Below are positions 9,411-18,200 of a stretch of DNA of 33,776 nucleotides, piece after piece. The translations under genes were made by a program, and so were the position numbers. Source of the DNA: CAZCAC01 sp964496575 (GTDB taxonomy: Bacteria; Planctomycetota; UBA1135; GCA-002686595); the NCBI GenBank assembly GCA_964496575.1, contig CAZCAC010000093.1:1-33776 (forward strand), in the 5' to 3' direction. How positions within the stretch are numbered: position 1 is the first letter of the stretch; the number at the start of each line of letters is the position of its first letter. Below the pieces are notes generated by a model. The model was not told the origin of the DNA. It was given only the letters and a program-made list of their open reading frames with translations, and did not search any database.

Positions 9411-9484
9411 GGCTGGACCTTTCGTTCGGGTTCCTGGGGAAGGCGATCGGGTCGCCCGGTCGGCATATCTCGGCGTTACGGCGG

Positions 9485-10630
9485 TCACCCGCTGGCGCGG
9501 GACGAGGCCCGTGCATCCTCGATCAAGGACAGCACCGGGTACGCCTGGTCGTAGTGCTTGTGCAGGAAGAGCGGATCACGCTCGCGGTAGAGCTGCTTCC
9601 CCACCCGGTCGGCGATCGGCACGAGGAGCTGCTCGTGGCGGCACAGCACGGGGGAGACCTGGTTGATCGAACCGGTGGTCTGCCAGTTGAGGCAGCCGCA
9701 GGTGTGGTTGCAGCGCTCGCGGATCGCGCACTCGAAGCACGGTTCCTTCTCCGCCTCGGAGCGATCGTGGATGCGCGCGCGGGCGGCCTCGTCGATTCCC
9801 TCGGTGACGCTGCCGACGCGCCACTCGCTCTCCGGCCCTGCGCCGACGAATTGCACGCAGGGGTAGAGGCTGCCGTCGGGCCCGACGGAGAGCTGGCGGC
9901 GGCCGAGCTCGCAGCGGTCCTTCCGGTGGCAGTGCCGGTTGATGTGCGAGGAGAGCTTGACCTCGAACGGGCTCAGGTAGAACTTGCGTCCCGTGCGCGT
10001 CCACTCGACGTAGAGTCGGCCGAGCTTGCTGTACTGTCGTTCGAGCAGGTGCAGCGAGCGCTCGTCCCACTGTGCCGCGTAGTTCATCGAGACGATGAGG
10101 TAGCGGCAGCCCTCATCGAGCAGGAACTCGACGGATTCGGCGAGATGGGTGGCGGTGTCCGGGTTCACGACGAGGAGCACGCTGGCGTAGGGACGCGCGG
10201 CGAGCAGCATGCGCAGCTTCGGCAGGAGCAGCTCGTGGCTGGCGCCCCGGTTGGCCAGACGCCGGTGCCGGTCGTGCGCCTCACGAACGCCGTCGAAGCT
10301 CATCGCCACCAGGATGTCCTTCTCCAGCGAGTACTCGAGGAAGCGTTGGTCGAGCAGTAGTCCGTTGGTGGTGATCTTGAAGTGGAAGCGGCCGCGGCCC
10401 TCTCGCTCCAGCTCGCGCGCCCGGTCGACCGTCGCCTCGATCAGCGATCGCGAGAGGAGCGGCTCGCCGCCGAAGAAGATGATCCCGCTCGAGCCATGAT
10501 CCGTCTCGGCGGCGAGCTCGAGCGCGGCGAAGGCGGTCTCCTCGCTCATCGTCTCGCCTCTCTTCGGCGTCGAGTAGCAGTAGCGACACCGCATGTTGCA
10601 GTCGGGGGTGAGGTGCAGGGTGAGGTGCAT
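9485..10630 (-). CDS. Radical SAM enzyme with SPASM domain
   Basis: The 381-residue protein carries the [4Fe-4S]/SAM motif CNMRCRYC (Cys11, 15, 18) and the SAM-binding GGEP (54-57). A cysteine-rich SPASM region (Cys234, 240, 258, 298, 301, 307, 311, 313, 330) would hold auxiliary clusters. The family matures peptides and proteins, for example anaerobic sulfatase-maturating enzymes and RiPP maturases such as PqqE. The text SVGPDGSLYPCVQF is typical of SPASM proteins. The gene starts one base after the stop of the upstream lipoprotein-like gene, with the ribosome site inside that gene, so the two are translationally coupled and probably work together. No sulfatase or short RiPP precursor gene is seen nearby, so the substrate is open; the neighbour is the first candidate. 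Confidence 0.9.
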   Translation of the reverse strand: MHLTLHLTPDCNMRCRYCYSTPKRGETMSEETAFAALELAAETDHGSSGIIFFGGEPLLSRSLIEATVDRARELEREGRGRFHFKITTNGLLLDQRFLEYSLEKDILVAMSFDGVREAHDRHRRLANRGASHELLLPKLRMLLAARPYASVLLVVNPDTATHLAESVEFLLDEGCRYLIVSMNYAAQWDERSLHLLERQYSKLGRLYVEWTRTGRKFYLSPFEVKLSSHINRHCHRKDRCELGRRQLSVGPDGSLYPCVQFVGAGPESEWRVGSVTEGIDEAARARIHDRSEAEKEPCFECAIRERCNHTCGCLNWQTTGSINQVSPVLCRHEQLLVPIADRVGKQLYRERDPLFLHKHYDQAYPVLSLIEDARASSRASG

Positions 10631-10631
10631 C

Positions 10632-11453
10632 TCAGATCGCCCCCTGGCCTTCCAGCCACTGGACGAAGTCGCGGACCTGCTCGCGGAGGAGCTCGTGAGC
10701 CGGGGTCTCCAGGGGCGGGAGGGGCTCGACGGTCAGGTCCCCGGTTCGCTTTCTCTCGTACCGCTCACGCTCCCGCCGCAACCAGGACTCGCGGTCGTGC
10801 AGCGAATCGAGCCTCGACATCGGGTCGTAGAAGGTGCCGAAGTACACCCCGCTCCCGCTCTCCTCGACCTCGTCGCGCAGCCGCCGGGCGACCTCCGCGA
10901 TGTCGATGCTGTAGACGGTGCTGGCCATCCGCGGTCTCTTCGCCAGCAGGAGGTGGTCCGCCCGGGAGACGAACTCCACGGCGATCTTCCGCTGGGCGTC
11001 GTGGAGATCGGCGGCGATCGGGACCTCGTTCGGCGAGGGGTCGTCGGGGGACGGACGCTCCGGCATCCGGACGCCCTCGAGCGCGACGCTCCGCACCAGC
11101 GGCTCCACCCCCGCGCGGGCGAGCTCCTCCCGGATGATCTGCAGCGCCTCCTCCTCGGAGAGGAAGGTCGGAGGGTTGACGACGACGCAGCCCATGGAGC
11201 CCCGCCCGCTCCCGTGCGTGAAGACCGGCGCCACGATCGCCTCGCCGATGCTGTTCATCCCGGCGTCGTTCTCGGCCGGTTCCGAGCAACCGGCCAGGTT
11301 CGCAGCGAGGAAGGCCATCACCCCGGCGGCGGTCGCGCTCGAGGATCGCCAGCCAGGCGGGATCTTCGCCTCCAGCAGCAGCGGATCGGCGAGGGCCTGG
11401 AGGCGCGTGGGGTACGCGGGGGCGACGCTTCGGCGAACGGGTCTGGGTTTCAT
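10632..11453 (-). CDS. Uncharacterised lipoprotein-like partner of the radical SAM enzyme
   Basis: From the ATG at 11453 the protein has 273 residues. The frame is open to 11723, but the upstream part reads as noncoding. It opens with about 43 mostly basic or polar residues (KPRPVRRSVAPAYPTR), then a hydrophobic run ending in a lipobox LAGC (Cys56). This layout is odd because lipoprotein signal peptides normally have a short n-region. Soon after comes a Gly/Ser segment HGSGRGSMGCVVV (80-92) holding the only other cysteine (Cys89), followed by FLSEEEALQIIREEL and a mostly charged, helical remainder. I do not recognise the family. Because the downstream SPASM radical SAM gene is one base away, the protein may be its substrate or recruiter, with the Gly/Ser/Cys segment a plausible modification site. 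That is inference. Confidence 0.75.
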   Translation of the reverse strand: MKPRPVRRSVAPAYPTRLQALADPLLLEAKIPPGWRSSSATAAGVMAFLAANLAGCSEPAENDAGMNSIGEAIVAPVFTHGSGRGSMGCVVVNPPTFLSEEEALQIIREELARAGVEPLVRSVALEGVRMPERPSPDDPSPNEVPIAADLHDAQRKIAVEFVSRADHLLLAKRPRMASTVYSIDIAEVARRLRDEVEESGSGVYFGTFYDPMSRLDSLHDRESWLRRERERYERKRTGDLTVEPLPPLETPAHELLREQVRDFVQWLEGQGAI

Positions 11454-11773
11454 GGCGCGGCTCGGTTCTGAGTTCGATTCGAAAGCCCGGTGCTTCTTCC
11501 AACGGCCGGCTCCCTGGTTTGTTGGTCCGTTCCCGGCGGATTCTCGCCCCGGTTTCCGTGCGGAGCCCGGACAGGACTCCAACGGATCAATCGCAAGGAC
11601 GTTCGAGATCGTTCGGCATTCCCGAGATGAGGACCGGATACGACCTGGACGCGAGTCGCGCTGCCAGCGAGGGGACCCGGGTCGAGGTGGCGGATGCAGG
11701 CCGAGCCGCGTACTCTGATCCACGGGATTCCCTGGCCTGGAGCTCGTGGTGGAGCTCCTCGAAGGAGTGCGAG
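11454..11773. other. Divergent intergenic region between radical SAM operon and ECF sigma factor
   Basis: This 320-bp stretch has open frames on both strands, but none with protein-like composition or a ribosome site. Towards the sigma factor a TACTCT hexamer (11711-11716) and an AAGGAG ribosome site (11762-11767) are visible. Towards the minus-strand gene I see no ribosome site or convincing promoter. It probably holds both promoters. Confidence 0.4.
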
Positions 11774-12508
11774 ATGAAGAAGAGGACCGCCCGCCCGGAC
11801 GATGAGGATCCCGAGGAGGGGAAGCGGAAAGGGACCGAGGGCCCCGAGCAGCCGCCGTGCGAGCGTGGCGACAGCGACTTCGAGTCCTTCGCCTCGGAGA
11901 TTTGGGTCGAGCACTTCAAGAAGGGCGATCCGCGGGCGATGGATCGCCTCTTCTTTCGCCTGCGGGCGATGCTGATGGCGGTGATCCGCGACCACGCGAG
12001 CTACCCCTTCCTGCCGCCGACCCACTCCGCCGAGGACGTCCTGCAGGAGCTCTGGACGGTGATCTTCGAGCGCGGATCGCTGCACACGTTCCGCTCCCGG
12101 GGTCGCGGTTCGCTGCGCGCCTACCTGCGGCGCTGCGTCGACCGCACGCTGATCTCGATCGTCCGCAAGGGCAGCGCGCAGAAGCGCGGGGGCGGGGTGG
12201 CCCCGGAGGAGCTGGACCGTGACGATTCCTCCAGCTGCGCGATCCCTCCGCCCCGGGCGGCCGGTCCCGGGCCGGCGACGAGGATCGCTCACGATGACTG
12301 GGTGAGCCGCTGCCAGCGGGTCCTGCACGGCAGGGAGCGCGAGGTGTGGACGCCGCACTTCGTCCAGGGTCTCTCGTTCCGGGAGATCGCGGGAATGCTG
12401 GGGATGAGCGACGCCGCGGCGCGGTCGTCGTATCACCGGGCGCTGTTGCGCTTGAAGGACTCGGGGTTGTTCGACGAGGACCAGGACGACGAAGGGCGAG
12501 AGGAGTAG
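11774..12508 (+). CDS. ECF-type RNA polymerase sigma factor
   Basis: The 244-residue protein starts at an ATG preceded by AAGGAG. After an acidic/basic low-complexity tail of about 35 residues comes sigma region 2 (about 40-130, with SAEDVLQELWTVIFE at about 85-99). A linker with RKGSAQKRGGG follows, then a region 4 helix-turn-helix (about 185-230, LSFREIAGMLGMSDAAARSSYHR split across two helices). The layout matches the ECF factors common in Planctomycetota. Unlike the one at 2840 it has no kinase or anti-sigma gene beside it. It is divergent from the radical SAM/lipoprotein pair, which it might control. A convergent methyltransferase follows. Confidence 0.85.
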   Translation: MKKRTARPDDEDPEEGKRKGTEGPEQPPCERGDSDFESFASEIWVEHFKKGDPRAMDRLFFRLRAMLMAVIRDHASYPFLPPTHSAEDVLQELWTVIFERGSLHTFRSRGRGSLRAYLRRCVDRTLISIVRKGSAQKRGGGVAPEELDRDDSSSCAIPPPRAAGPGPATRIAHDDWVSRCQRVLHGREREVWTPHFVQGLSFREIAGMLGMSDAAARSSYHRALLRLKDSGLFDEDQDDEGREE

Positions 12509-12509
12509 C

Positions 12510-12557
12510 CTGCGCGGGATGCTGCGGGAGGGCGCCCGAGCCACGGAGCCCGCGCAG
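12510..12557. terminator. Hairpin between convergent genes
   Basis: CTGCGCGGG (12510-12518) and CCCGCGCAG (12549-12557) form a perfect 9-bp stem filling almost the whole 50-bp gap between convergent stops. There is no T-tract on either side, so it would have to work as a bidirectional, T-less terminator. Confidence 0.4.
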
Positions 12558-12558
12558 C

Positions 12559-13347
12559 TTACCTCTTGCGCAAGACCGGCACCATCCGCCAGGACTCCTC
12601 CTCGTTCGAGAACGGAATCCCCACGTCGAGGGCCCCGAACTCCCCCACCCACTCGAACCTGCCCGACGCCGCCACCAGTGCGCGGATCTCGTTCGAGGTG
12701 AAGCAGCGCTGCGGTGCGACCTCGGTGAGCTCACCTCGCTCCTCGCCCCGCTTCCATGACACCTCGACCGTGGTCTGGGTGATCTGGGTGATCGGGTCGA
12801 ACTGGTCCCCCTCGGCGCTCCAGGAGAAGAAGACCTCGAGCCCGTCCCGTTCCATCTTCCAGTCGGTGCCCATCGGCTTGCCCGAAGCGAAGACGTACCG
12901 CGGGTGGGTCATCTCCAGTACATAGATCCCCCCCGCCACCAGCGCGTCGGCCACGCAGTCGAAGTTGCGGAGCACCGCGTCGTTGTCGAGCAGGTACGAG
13001 GTCGAGTCCATCAGGATCGCGATACAGTCGACCGGCGACTCGAGCATGAAGGCGGTGATGTCACCGCGGCGGTAGTCGAGCTCCACGCCGGCTCGAGCGG
13101 CGAGCTTCGATCCGTACTCGACCATCTCCGCCGAGAGATCCAGCGCGTGGGCCCGGTAGCCCCGCCTCGCCATCTCGATAGCGTTCGTCCCCGGACCGGC
13201 GCACAGCTCCAGGAAGCTCGTCACCGGACGGCCGGCGAAGCGCTGGAAGACCTCCGCGAGGAAGCTGCACTCGGCGGGTACGTCCTTGAACGAGAACGCG
13301 ACGTCGTAGAGCTCGCAGTGGGAATAGACTCGGGCGTGGTCGGGCAT
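12559..13347 (-). CDS. SAM-dependent class I methyltransferase
   Basis: From the ATG at 13347, preceded by GGAGGA, the protein has 262 residues. Early on it shows the SAM-binding motif FLELCAGPGTNAIEMARRG (motif I), with motif II around HALDLSAEMV and an acidic loop at RRGDITAF. The text VLEMTHPRYVF corresponds to the post-motif region of small-molecule methyltransferases. The substrate cannot be read from sequence. The frame is open upstream to 13461, but the ribosome site and a -10 element at 13367 favour the shorter start. It converges with the sigma factor gene and is divergent from the FG-GAP protein gene. Confidence 0.85.
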   Translation of the reverse strand: MPDHARVYSHCELYDVAFSFKDVPAECSFLAEVFQRFAGRPVTSFLELCAGPGTNAIEMARRGYRAHALDLSAEMVEYGSKLAARAGVELDYRRGDITAFMLESPVDCIAILMDSTSYLLDNDAVLRNFDCVADALVAGGIYVLEMTHPRYVFASGKPMGTDWKMERDGLEVFFSWSAEGDQFDPITQITQTTVEVSWKRGEERGELTEVAPQRCFTSNEIRALVAASGRFEWVGEFGALDVGIPFSNEEESWRMVPVLRKR

Positions 13348-13362
13348 CGGAGGTTCCTCCGG
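13348..13362 (-). promoter_or_regulatory. Hairpin covering the methyltransferase ribosome site
   Basis: On the transcript CGGAG (13357-13361) can pair with CUCCG (13348-13352) across a four-base GAAC loop, directly before the start codon. The stem buries the GGAGG ribosome site and could lower or gate translation. Confidence 0.3.
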
Positions 13363-13366
13363 ACCG

Positions 13367-13372
13367 AGGATA
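13367..13372 (-). promoter_or_regulatory. Putative -10 element of the methyltransferase gene
   Basis: GCGCTATCCT on the minus strand, 20 bases before the ATG, has the same core as the elements before the GH116 and cysS genes. Confidence 0.4.
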
Positions 13373-13478
13373 GCGCCCCGCCGCGCTGCGGGGAAACCAC
13401 CCGGGGCGGAGACCGGTACCCCCGATCGGGGATCGGGGCAGGGAGCCCGGTTTCCCCCCACCCACCGCGAGGGCGTGC

Positions 13479-13484
13479 TACCCT
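13479..13484 (+). promoter_or_regulatory. Putative extended -10 element of the FG-GAP protein gene
   Basis: TGCTACCCT has a TGn extension before the hexamer. It ends 31 bases before an in-frame GTG at 13515 and 52 bases before the ATG at 13536. Confidence 0.35.
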
Positions 13485-13535
13485 GGCTTCAGTCCTGCTC
13501 GCCGTCGCCAGCTCGTGAATCTCGCTCGAACCGCC

Positions 13536-15224
13536 ATGCGAAAGGTACCGACCCATTCCAGCATCACCCGCGCAGTGGCTGGTCTCTTCCTCACCCTCCT
13601 CGCCTCCGCCGCGGGCGCCCAGGAGCTGCTCAAGCTCATCCCCGGGGACGGTGGACCGAACGACGAGTTCGGCCGCAGCGTGGCGCTCGATGGTCCCCTG
13701 GCCCTCGTCGGTGCCAGCGGGTACGACGGCGCCTACAACGCTGTCGGAGCGGCCTACGTCTTCGATGCCCACGACGGCCGGCAGCTTCATCAGCTGCTGG
13801 CCGCGGATGGCGAGCTCGGCGACCGCTTCGGGACCAGCGTGGCGCTCGAGGGAAGCGTGGCCCTGATCGGTTGCGCCAATGACGACGAGGTGGCCACGCT
13901 GTGCGGATCCGTGTACGTCTACGACGCCGTCAGCGGCTCGCCGCTCGGCAAGCTGCTGCCGCCGGACGGGGAATACGACGACGGCTTCGGCGGAAGCGTC
14001 TCGATCGACGCCGGCGTCGCGCTCGTCGGTTCGACGGGCGACGACGACAACGGAGATTCGGCGGGATCTGCCTACCTCTTCGACGTCGGCAGCGGACAGC
14101 TGCTCCACAAGCTCCTGGCCGGCGACGGAGCGATGCTGGACCGGTTCGGATGCAGCGTCTGCGTCTCCGGCCCGCTGGCCATCGTCGGTGCCTACGGGGA
14201 GGAGACGAATGGAACGCTATCGGGCGCGGTCTACGTATTCCGGGTCAGCGACGGACAGGAGCTCCACAAGCTCACCCCCGCCGACGGGGAGCCCTACGAC
14301 TGGTTCGGCTGGGACGTGGGCCTCGATGGGCAGCTGGCGCTGATCGGCTCGCACCGCGACGGCGACCACGGCCACGAGGCGGGCGCGGCGTATCTCTTCG
14401 ACGCCTTCACCGGGCAAGAGCTCCTGAAGCTCACGGCCTCGGACGCGGAAGCGGGGGACAACTTCGGCACGGGCGTGGCGCTCGCCGGAGGCCTGGCGCT
14501 CGTCGGATCGATCGACACGGGCAGCGGCGGGATCGACTCGGGTGCCGCCTACATATTCGACGCCGCGTCGGGAGCGCAGCGATTGAAGCTCGTACCGTCC
14601 GACGGCGCGGATACCGACTTCTTCGCGTACCACCGGAGCCTGGTCTGCGAAGGGGGACGGGCGCTCGTCGGCTCGATGTGGGACGACGCGCACGGCTCGA
14701 ACTCGGGCTCCGCCTACGTCTTCGTCGTGCAACCGCCGGGCAGCGTGTTCTGTCTCGGTGACTCCGGAAGCGGCGTGCCCTGTCCCTGCAACAACGACAA
14801 CGACGGCAGCGTGCCCGGTTCGGGCTGCGCCAGCGGGGTGGCGACCTCGGGCGCCCGACTCCGCGGGACCGGGACGGCCAGCCGGAGCGCGGACGACCTG
14901 GTGCTCTCGACGACCGGCCTGCCGCCGAACCAGCTGTGCCTCGTGTTCCAGGGGAACGACGACCTGAACGGGGGTGCGGGCCAACCCTTCGGCGACGGCC
15001 TGCGCTGCGCGGGCGGTGCGGTGATCCGGCTCGAGACCCGGTTCTCCAGCGCGGACGGCGTGATCCGGACCACGGTCTCCATCGCCGCCGCGGGCGGCGC
15101 CTCCGCCGGCGACACCCGGCGCTATCAGACCTGGTACGAGGACACCTCGGGCGGCCAGCCGTGCGGGGTCGGCGTGCACGACTTCAACCTGTCGAACGGG
15201 TACGAGATCTCCTGGGTTCCGTAG
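13536..15224 (+). CDS. Secreted FG-GAP beta-propeller protein with FGDG-type C-terminal domain
   Basis: The protein has 562 residues from the ATG at 13536; an in-frame GTG at 13515 would add seven, and neither start has a clear ribosome site. A signal peptide (AVAGLFLTLLASAAGAQ) is followed by seven repeats of about 53 residues. Examples are FGRSVALDGPLALVGA, FGTSVALEGSVALIGC and FGCSVCVSGPLAIVGA, each with a GAAYVFD-like strand. These are FG-GAP blades of the integrin alpha-like type and would close into a seven-bladed propeller. The last 159 residues form the C-terminal domain shared with three other proteins here: a Cys-rich lead (FCLGDSGSGVPCPC), PFGDGLRCAGGAVIRL and FNLSNGYEISW. It is likely an exported or cell-surface binding protein; the ligand is unknown. 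Confidence 0.88.
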   Translation: MRKVPTHSSITRAVAGLFLTLLASAAGAQELLKLIPGDGGPNDEFGRSVALDGPLALVGASGYDGAYNAVGAAYVFDAHDGRQLHQLLAADGELGDRFGTSVALEGSVALIGCANDDEVATLCGSVYVYDAVSGSPLGKLLPPDGEYDDGFGGSVSIDAGVALVGSTGDDDNGDSAGSAYLFDVGSGQLLHKLLAGDGAMLDRFGCSVCVSGPLAIVGAYGEETNGTLSGAVYVFRVSDGQELHKLTPADGEPYDWFGWDVGLDGQLALIGSHRDGDHGHEAGAAYLFDAFTGQELLKLTASDAEAGDNFGTGVALAGGLALVGSIDTGSGGIDSGAAYIFDAASGAQRLKLVPSDGADTDFFAYHRSLVCEGGRALVGSMWDDAHGSNSGSAYVFVVQPPGSVFCLGDSGSGVPCPCNNDNDGSVPGSGCASGVATSGARLRGTGTASRSADDLVLSTTGLPPNQLCLVFQGNDDLNGGAGQPFGDGLRCAGGAVIRLETRFSSADGVIRTTVSIAAAGGASAGDTRRYQTWYEDTSGGQPCGVGVHDFNLSNGYEISWVP

Positions 15225-15238
15225 TTCGAAGCCCGCGC

Positions 15239-18200
15239 TCAGAACGACTTCACCTCCCCCGACACGACCACCCGCCGCACGTCGATATCCCCCTTGCGCA
15301 TCTCGAGGTACGGCTTGCCGTTCTTGAAGCCGACCACCCCGAAGCCGGTCGCGGTGGACAGGAAGCTCTGGAAGTCCCCCACCTGGGAGTCGAGGTACAG
15401 TGTCTTGTCCACCGCGTCGTAGCGCACCCCGGTCAACCCCTGCAACAAGCCGTAGCTCGAGAGCGCCCGTGCGTACCAGTGGCCGCACTCGTACTCGTTG
15501 AACGGGTTTCTCGACCGTCCGTCGTAGCGATCGCGGCACACCCGCACGATGTCGAGGCCCTCCTCGACCATCCCCTCCAGCATCAGGTGCGAGGCGACCT
15601 GGTACTCGATCCCCGTCCACACCTCGTCGCTGTAGACGAAAGGAATCGCCAGCTTTCCGCCGCGGGGCCAGGTGCACAGGAGCAGCCCGCCCTCCTTACC
15701 CAGCGCGTAGCTCGGGCGCTGCGGGTTGGCGTGATCGGACAGGTCGTGCTCGAGGTTGTACTTGTAGATCGCCGCCAGGTTGCTGCGCACCTTCGCCGTC
15801 TCGAGGATCTCGTGATCGAGGCCGCAGACGCGCGCGATCCACAGGCCGAGGATGCCGTCGGAGAGACACCCCGTGCCGTACTGGTACTTCGGACCCTCCG
15901 TGTTCAACGCCTCGATGATGTCCTCGTACCCGGGACCGTTCGCCGACGCGTCGAGCGGCTCGAACTTCGCGTCGAGCCCCTCCGTCTGGATCTGGTGATA
16001 GAAGTACTCGCCGTTGAAGAGCTTCTCCTCGAGGAAGAAGCGCCCCTTGGCCGCCAGCCGGCGATAGCCGGTGACGTCCTCGCCGAGCGCCCTGCCCATC
16101 TCCGCCGCGGCGGTCAGCGCACCCAGGTAGAAGCTGGAGCAGTGGCCGTCCGGGCCCCAGTACTCGATGTCGTAGGTGTTGTGGTGCGGCTCCTCCAGCA
16201 CTCCCCGCTTGCGCGGGTCCCAGCTGTCACTGCAGTAGGTGAGGCTCTGCTTCACCGCCGGCCACATCTCCTTCAGCCACTCGGTATCACCGCTGATCCG
16301 CCAGTCGCGGTGCACCTTCATGATCCCGCCCAGCTGACCGTCGGACGCCGCGTGGTAGCCGTGCGCCACCGGACGGATCGGCAAGCAGGAGCGGAAGGTC
16401 TGGTGTCCCGCCTCGTTCTGGCTGGGACCGAACTCCGTCTCGCGCAGGGTACGCTCGAGGCTGGGGAACAGGTGGCAGATCGCCTGCGCGTAGTTCCAGA
16501 CGTGCGTGCAGGAGCCGTGGCAGCAGCCGCTGTTGTCCGAGCAACCCTCGAAGCACCACAGCCGCCCGTCCGCCTGACGCAGCACGGTCGGCGACTTCAA
16601 GATGGTCAGGTTGGCCGCCACCGCCTCGATCACCTCGGGGGGCAGCGTCGTATCGTAGAAGGTGTCCCGGAACATCGCCGAGTCCTTCCGCAGCCGCTCG
16701 TAGTTGCGCCGCCAGTACCCGGCGACGTCGGTCAGGCTCTTGAAGTGGCAGGCGTACCATGGCTTGTAGAAGGGTGAGTCGCAGCAGTCATCCCCCTCCT
16801 CGCAGTCGGGGTCGGGTTCGGGCAGCGGAGGGCCGGTGGCGACCCAGTCGCCGAAGTCGTCACCCTCGAAGTCGTGCAGCACCGTCCAGGTCGAGCCGAC
16901 CTCGCCCCCACCACCACGCTCGGCGGCGAAGGCGGCCAGGCTCTCGTGCTGCTCGTCGCAGAGCACGAGCAGGTCGACGTTGACGTGGCCCCACGGTCCC
17001 TGCTCCTGGTCGACGATCTCCAACCTTGCCTTCTTTCCCTTCAGGTCGGCGAGGTCCCAAACGGTCCACTCCAGGCGCTCGGCTTCCTTCCCCGTCGCCG
17101 TGCGCACGATCTCTCCGTCGACGACGAGGTTCAGGCACGTCGTGCCCGCATAGGAACCGCCGCCGATCAGGAAGTGCAGGTAGGGCCGGCTCACCTCGAA
17201 CTCGGGAGAGGTGAGCGTCCCGGTCAGCCCGTCCCCGGAGGGGTCGTAGCTGTTGACCAGCCCCTTGCCGTGGAAGCCCGTGACGCTCTGCTGCGACGCG
17301 GCCGTCCCCTTCGAGGGTCCGTAGCCGAACGCCGGCCCCACCGCGGTCTTCTGCTCGTCCTGGCCGAGCCGCAGGTTCGTGGTGGGCACGTACCAGGTGA
17401 TCATCAGCTCGATCGTTCGCTCCTCGCCGGGCTCCAGCTCGAAGGGCACGAAGAGCGAGGCGCCGGGCGCGCCCTGCTCGACCGACGGGTTGGCGACGGG
17501 GACTCCACGCTCGACGTTCCGCCAGGCCAGGGTCAACGCGTCCCACCAGCCCCCGCGGAACCAGCAGTGGTCGACGACCGCCGCGTCGGACACGAACACC
17601 GCGTAGGAGCCCTCGTGCTCGGGACGCTGTTCCGATCCCGGCTGGTGTAGGACGAAGCCGTCGTCGATCGGCAGCACCGTGTGGCCGCTGCCGATGCCCA
17701 TGAACTGCTTGGTGTTGTAGGAGAAGACCGCCTCGACCCGCGCCTCGCTCATGTTCTTGAAGCGGTACTCCAGCGCCCCGCACGGCAGGCTCGAGTCATC
17801 GGGTTCACCGGGGATGAACGGGCTCCAGCCGGTGAGCTCGACCTCGAGCGGGATCTCCTCGTCCTCGAGGGTCACCGTGGCGAAGGGGAAGCGCGCGAGG
17901 AAGGTCGCCTCGTCGAAGCGCGGCAGGCCGTAGCTGGAACCCGGCGAGCCGTTTCCGGTGCGGGGCGAGCCGAACGCCTTCCAGGCCGGGACCGGGCCCT
18001 CGAGGACCTTGGCGACGTTGGCACCCTCCGCACGCTTCACGCACAGCGCGGCGAAAGAGCACGGCTCGTGGAACACCTGCATCTGGTTCCGGACCGAGAC
18101 GTGGGAGATCGCGCCGGTCCCCTCCAGGCAGATCATCCCGGCGCCGATCCCACCGATCGGGAAGGCGATCCGATCGAGGTGGGCGCCGGTGTAGGGGCCG

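Noticed and set aside
9485..10630. Anaerobic sulfatase-maturating enzyme as a firm name for the radical SAM protein
   Set aside because: The SPASM layout fits several peptide-modifying families, and there is no sulfatase nearby to support this one.
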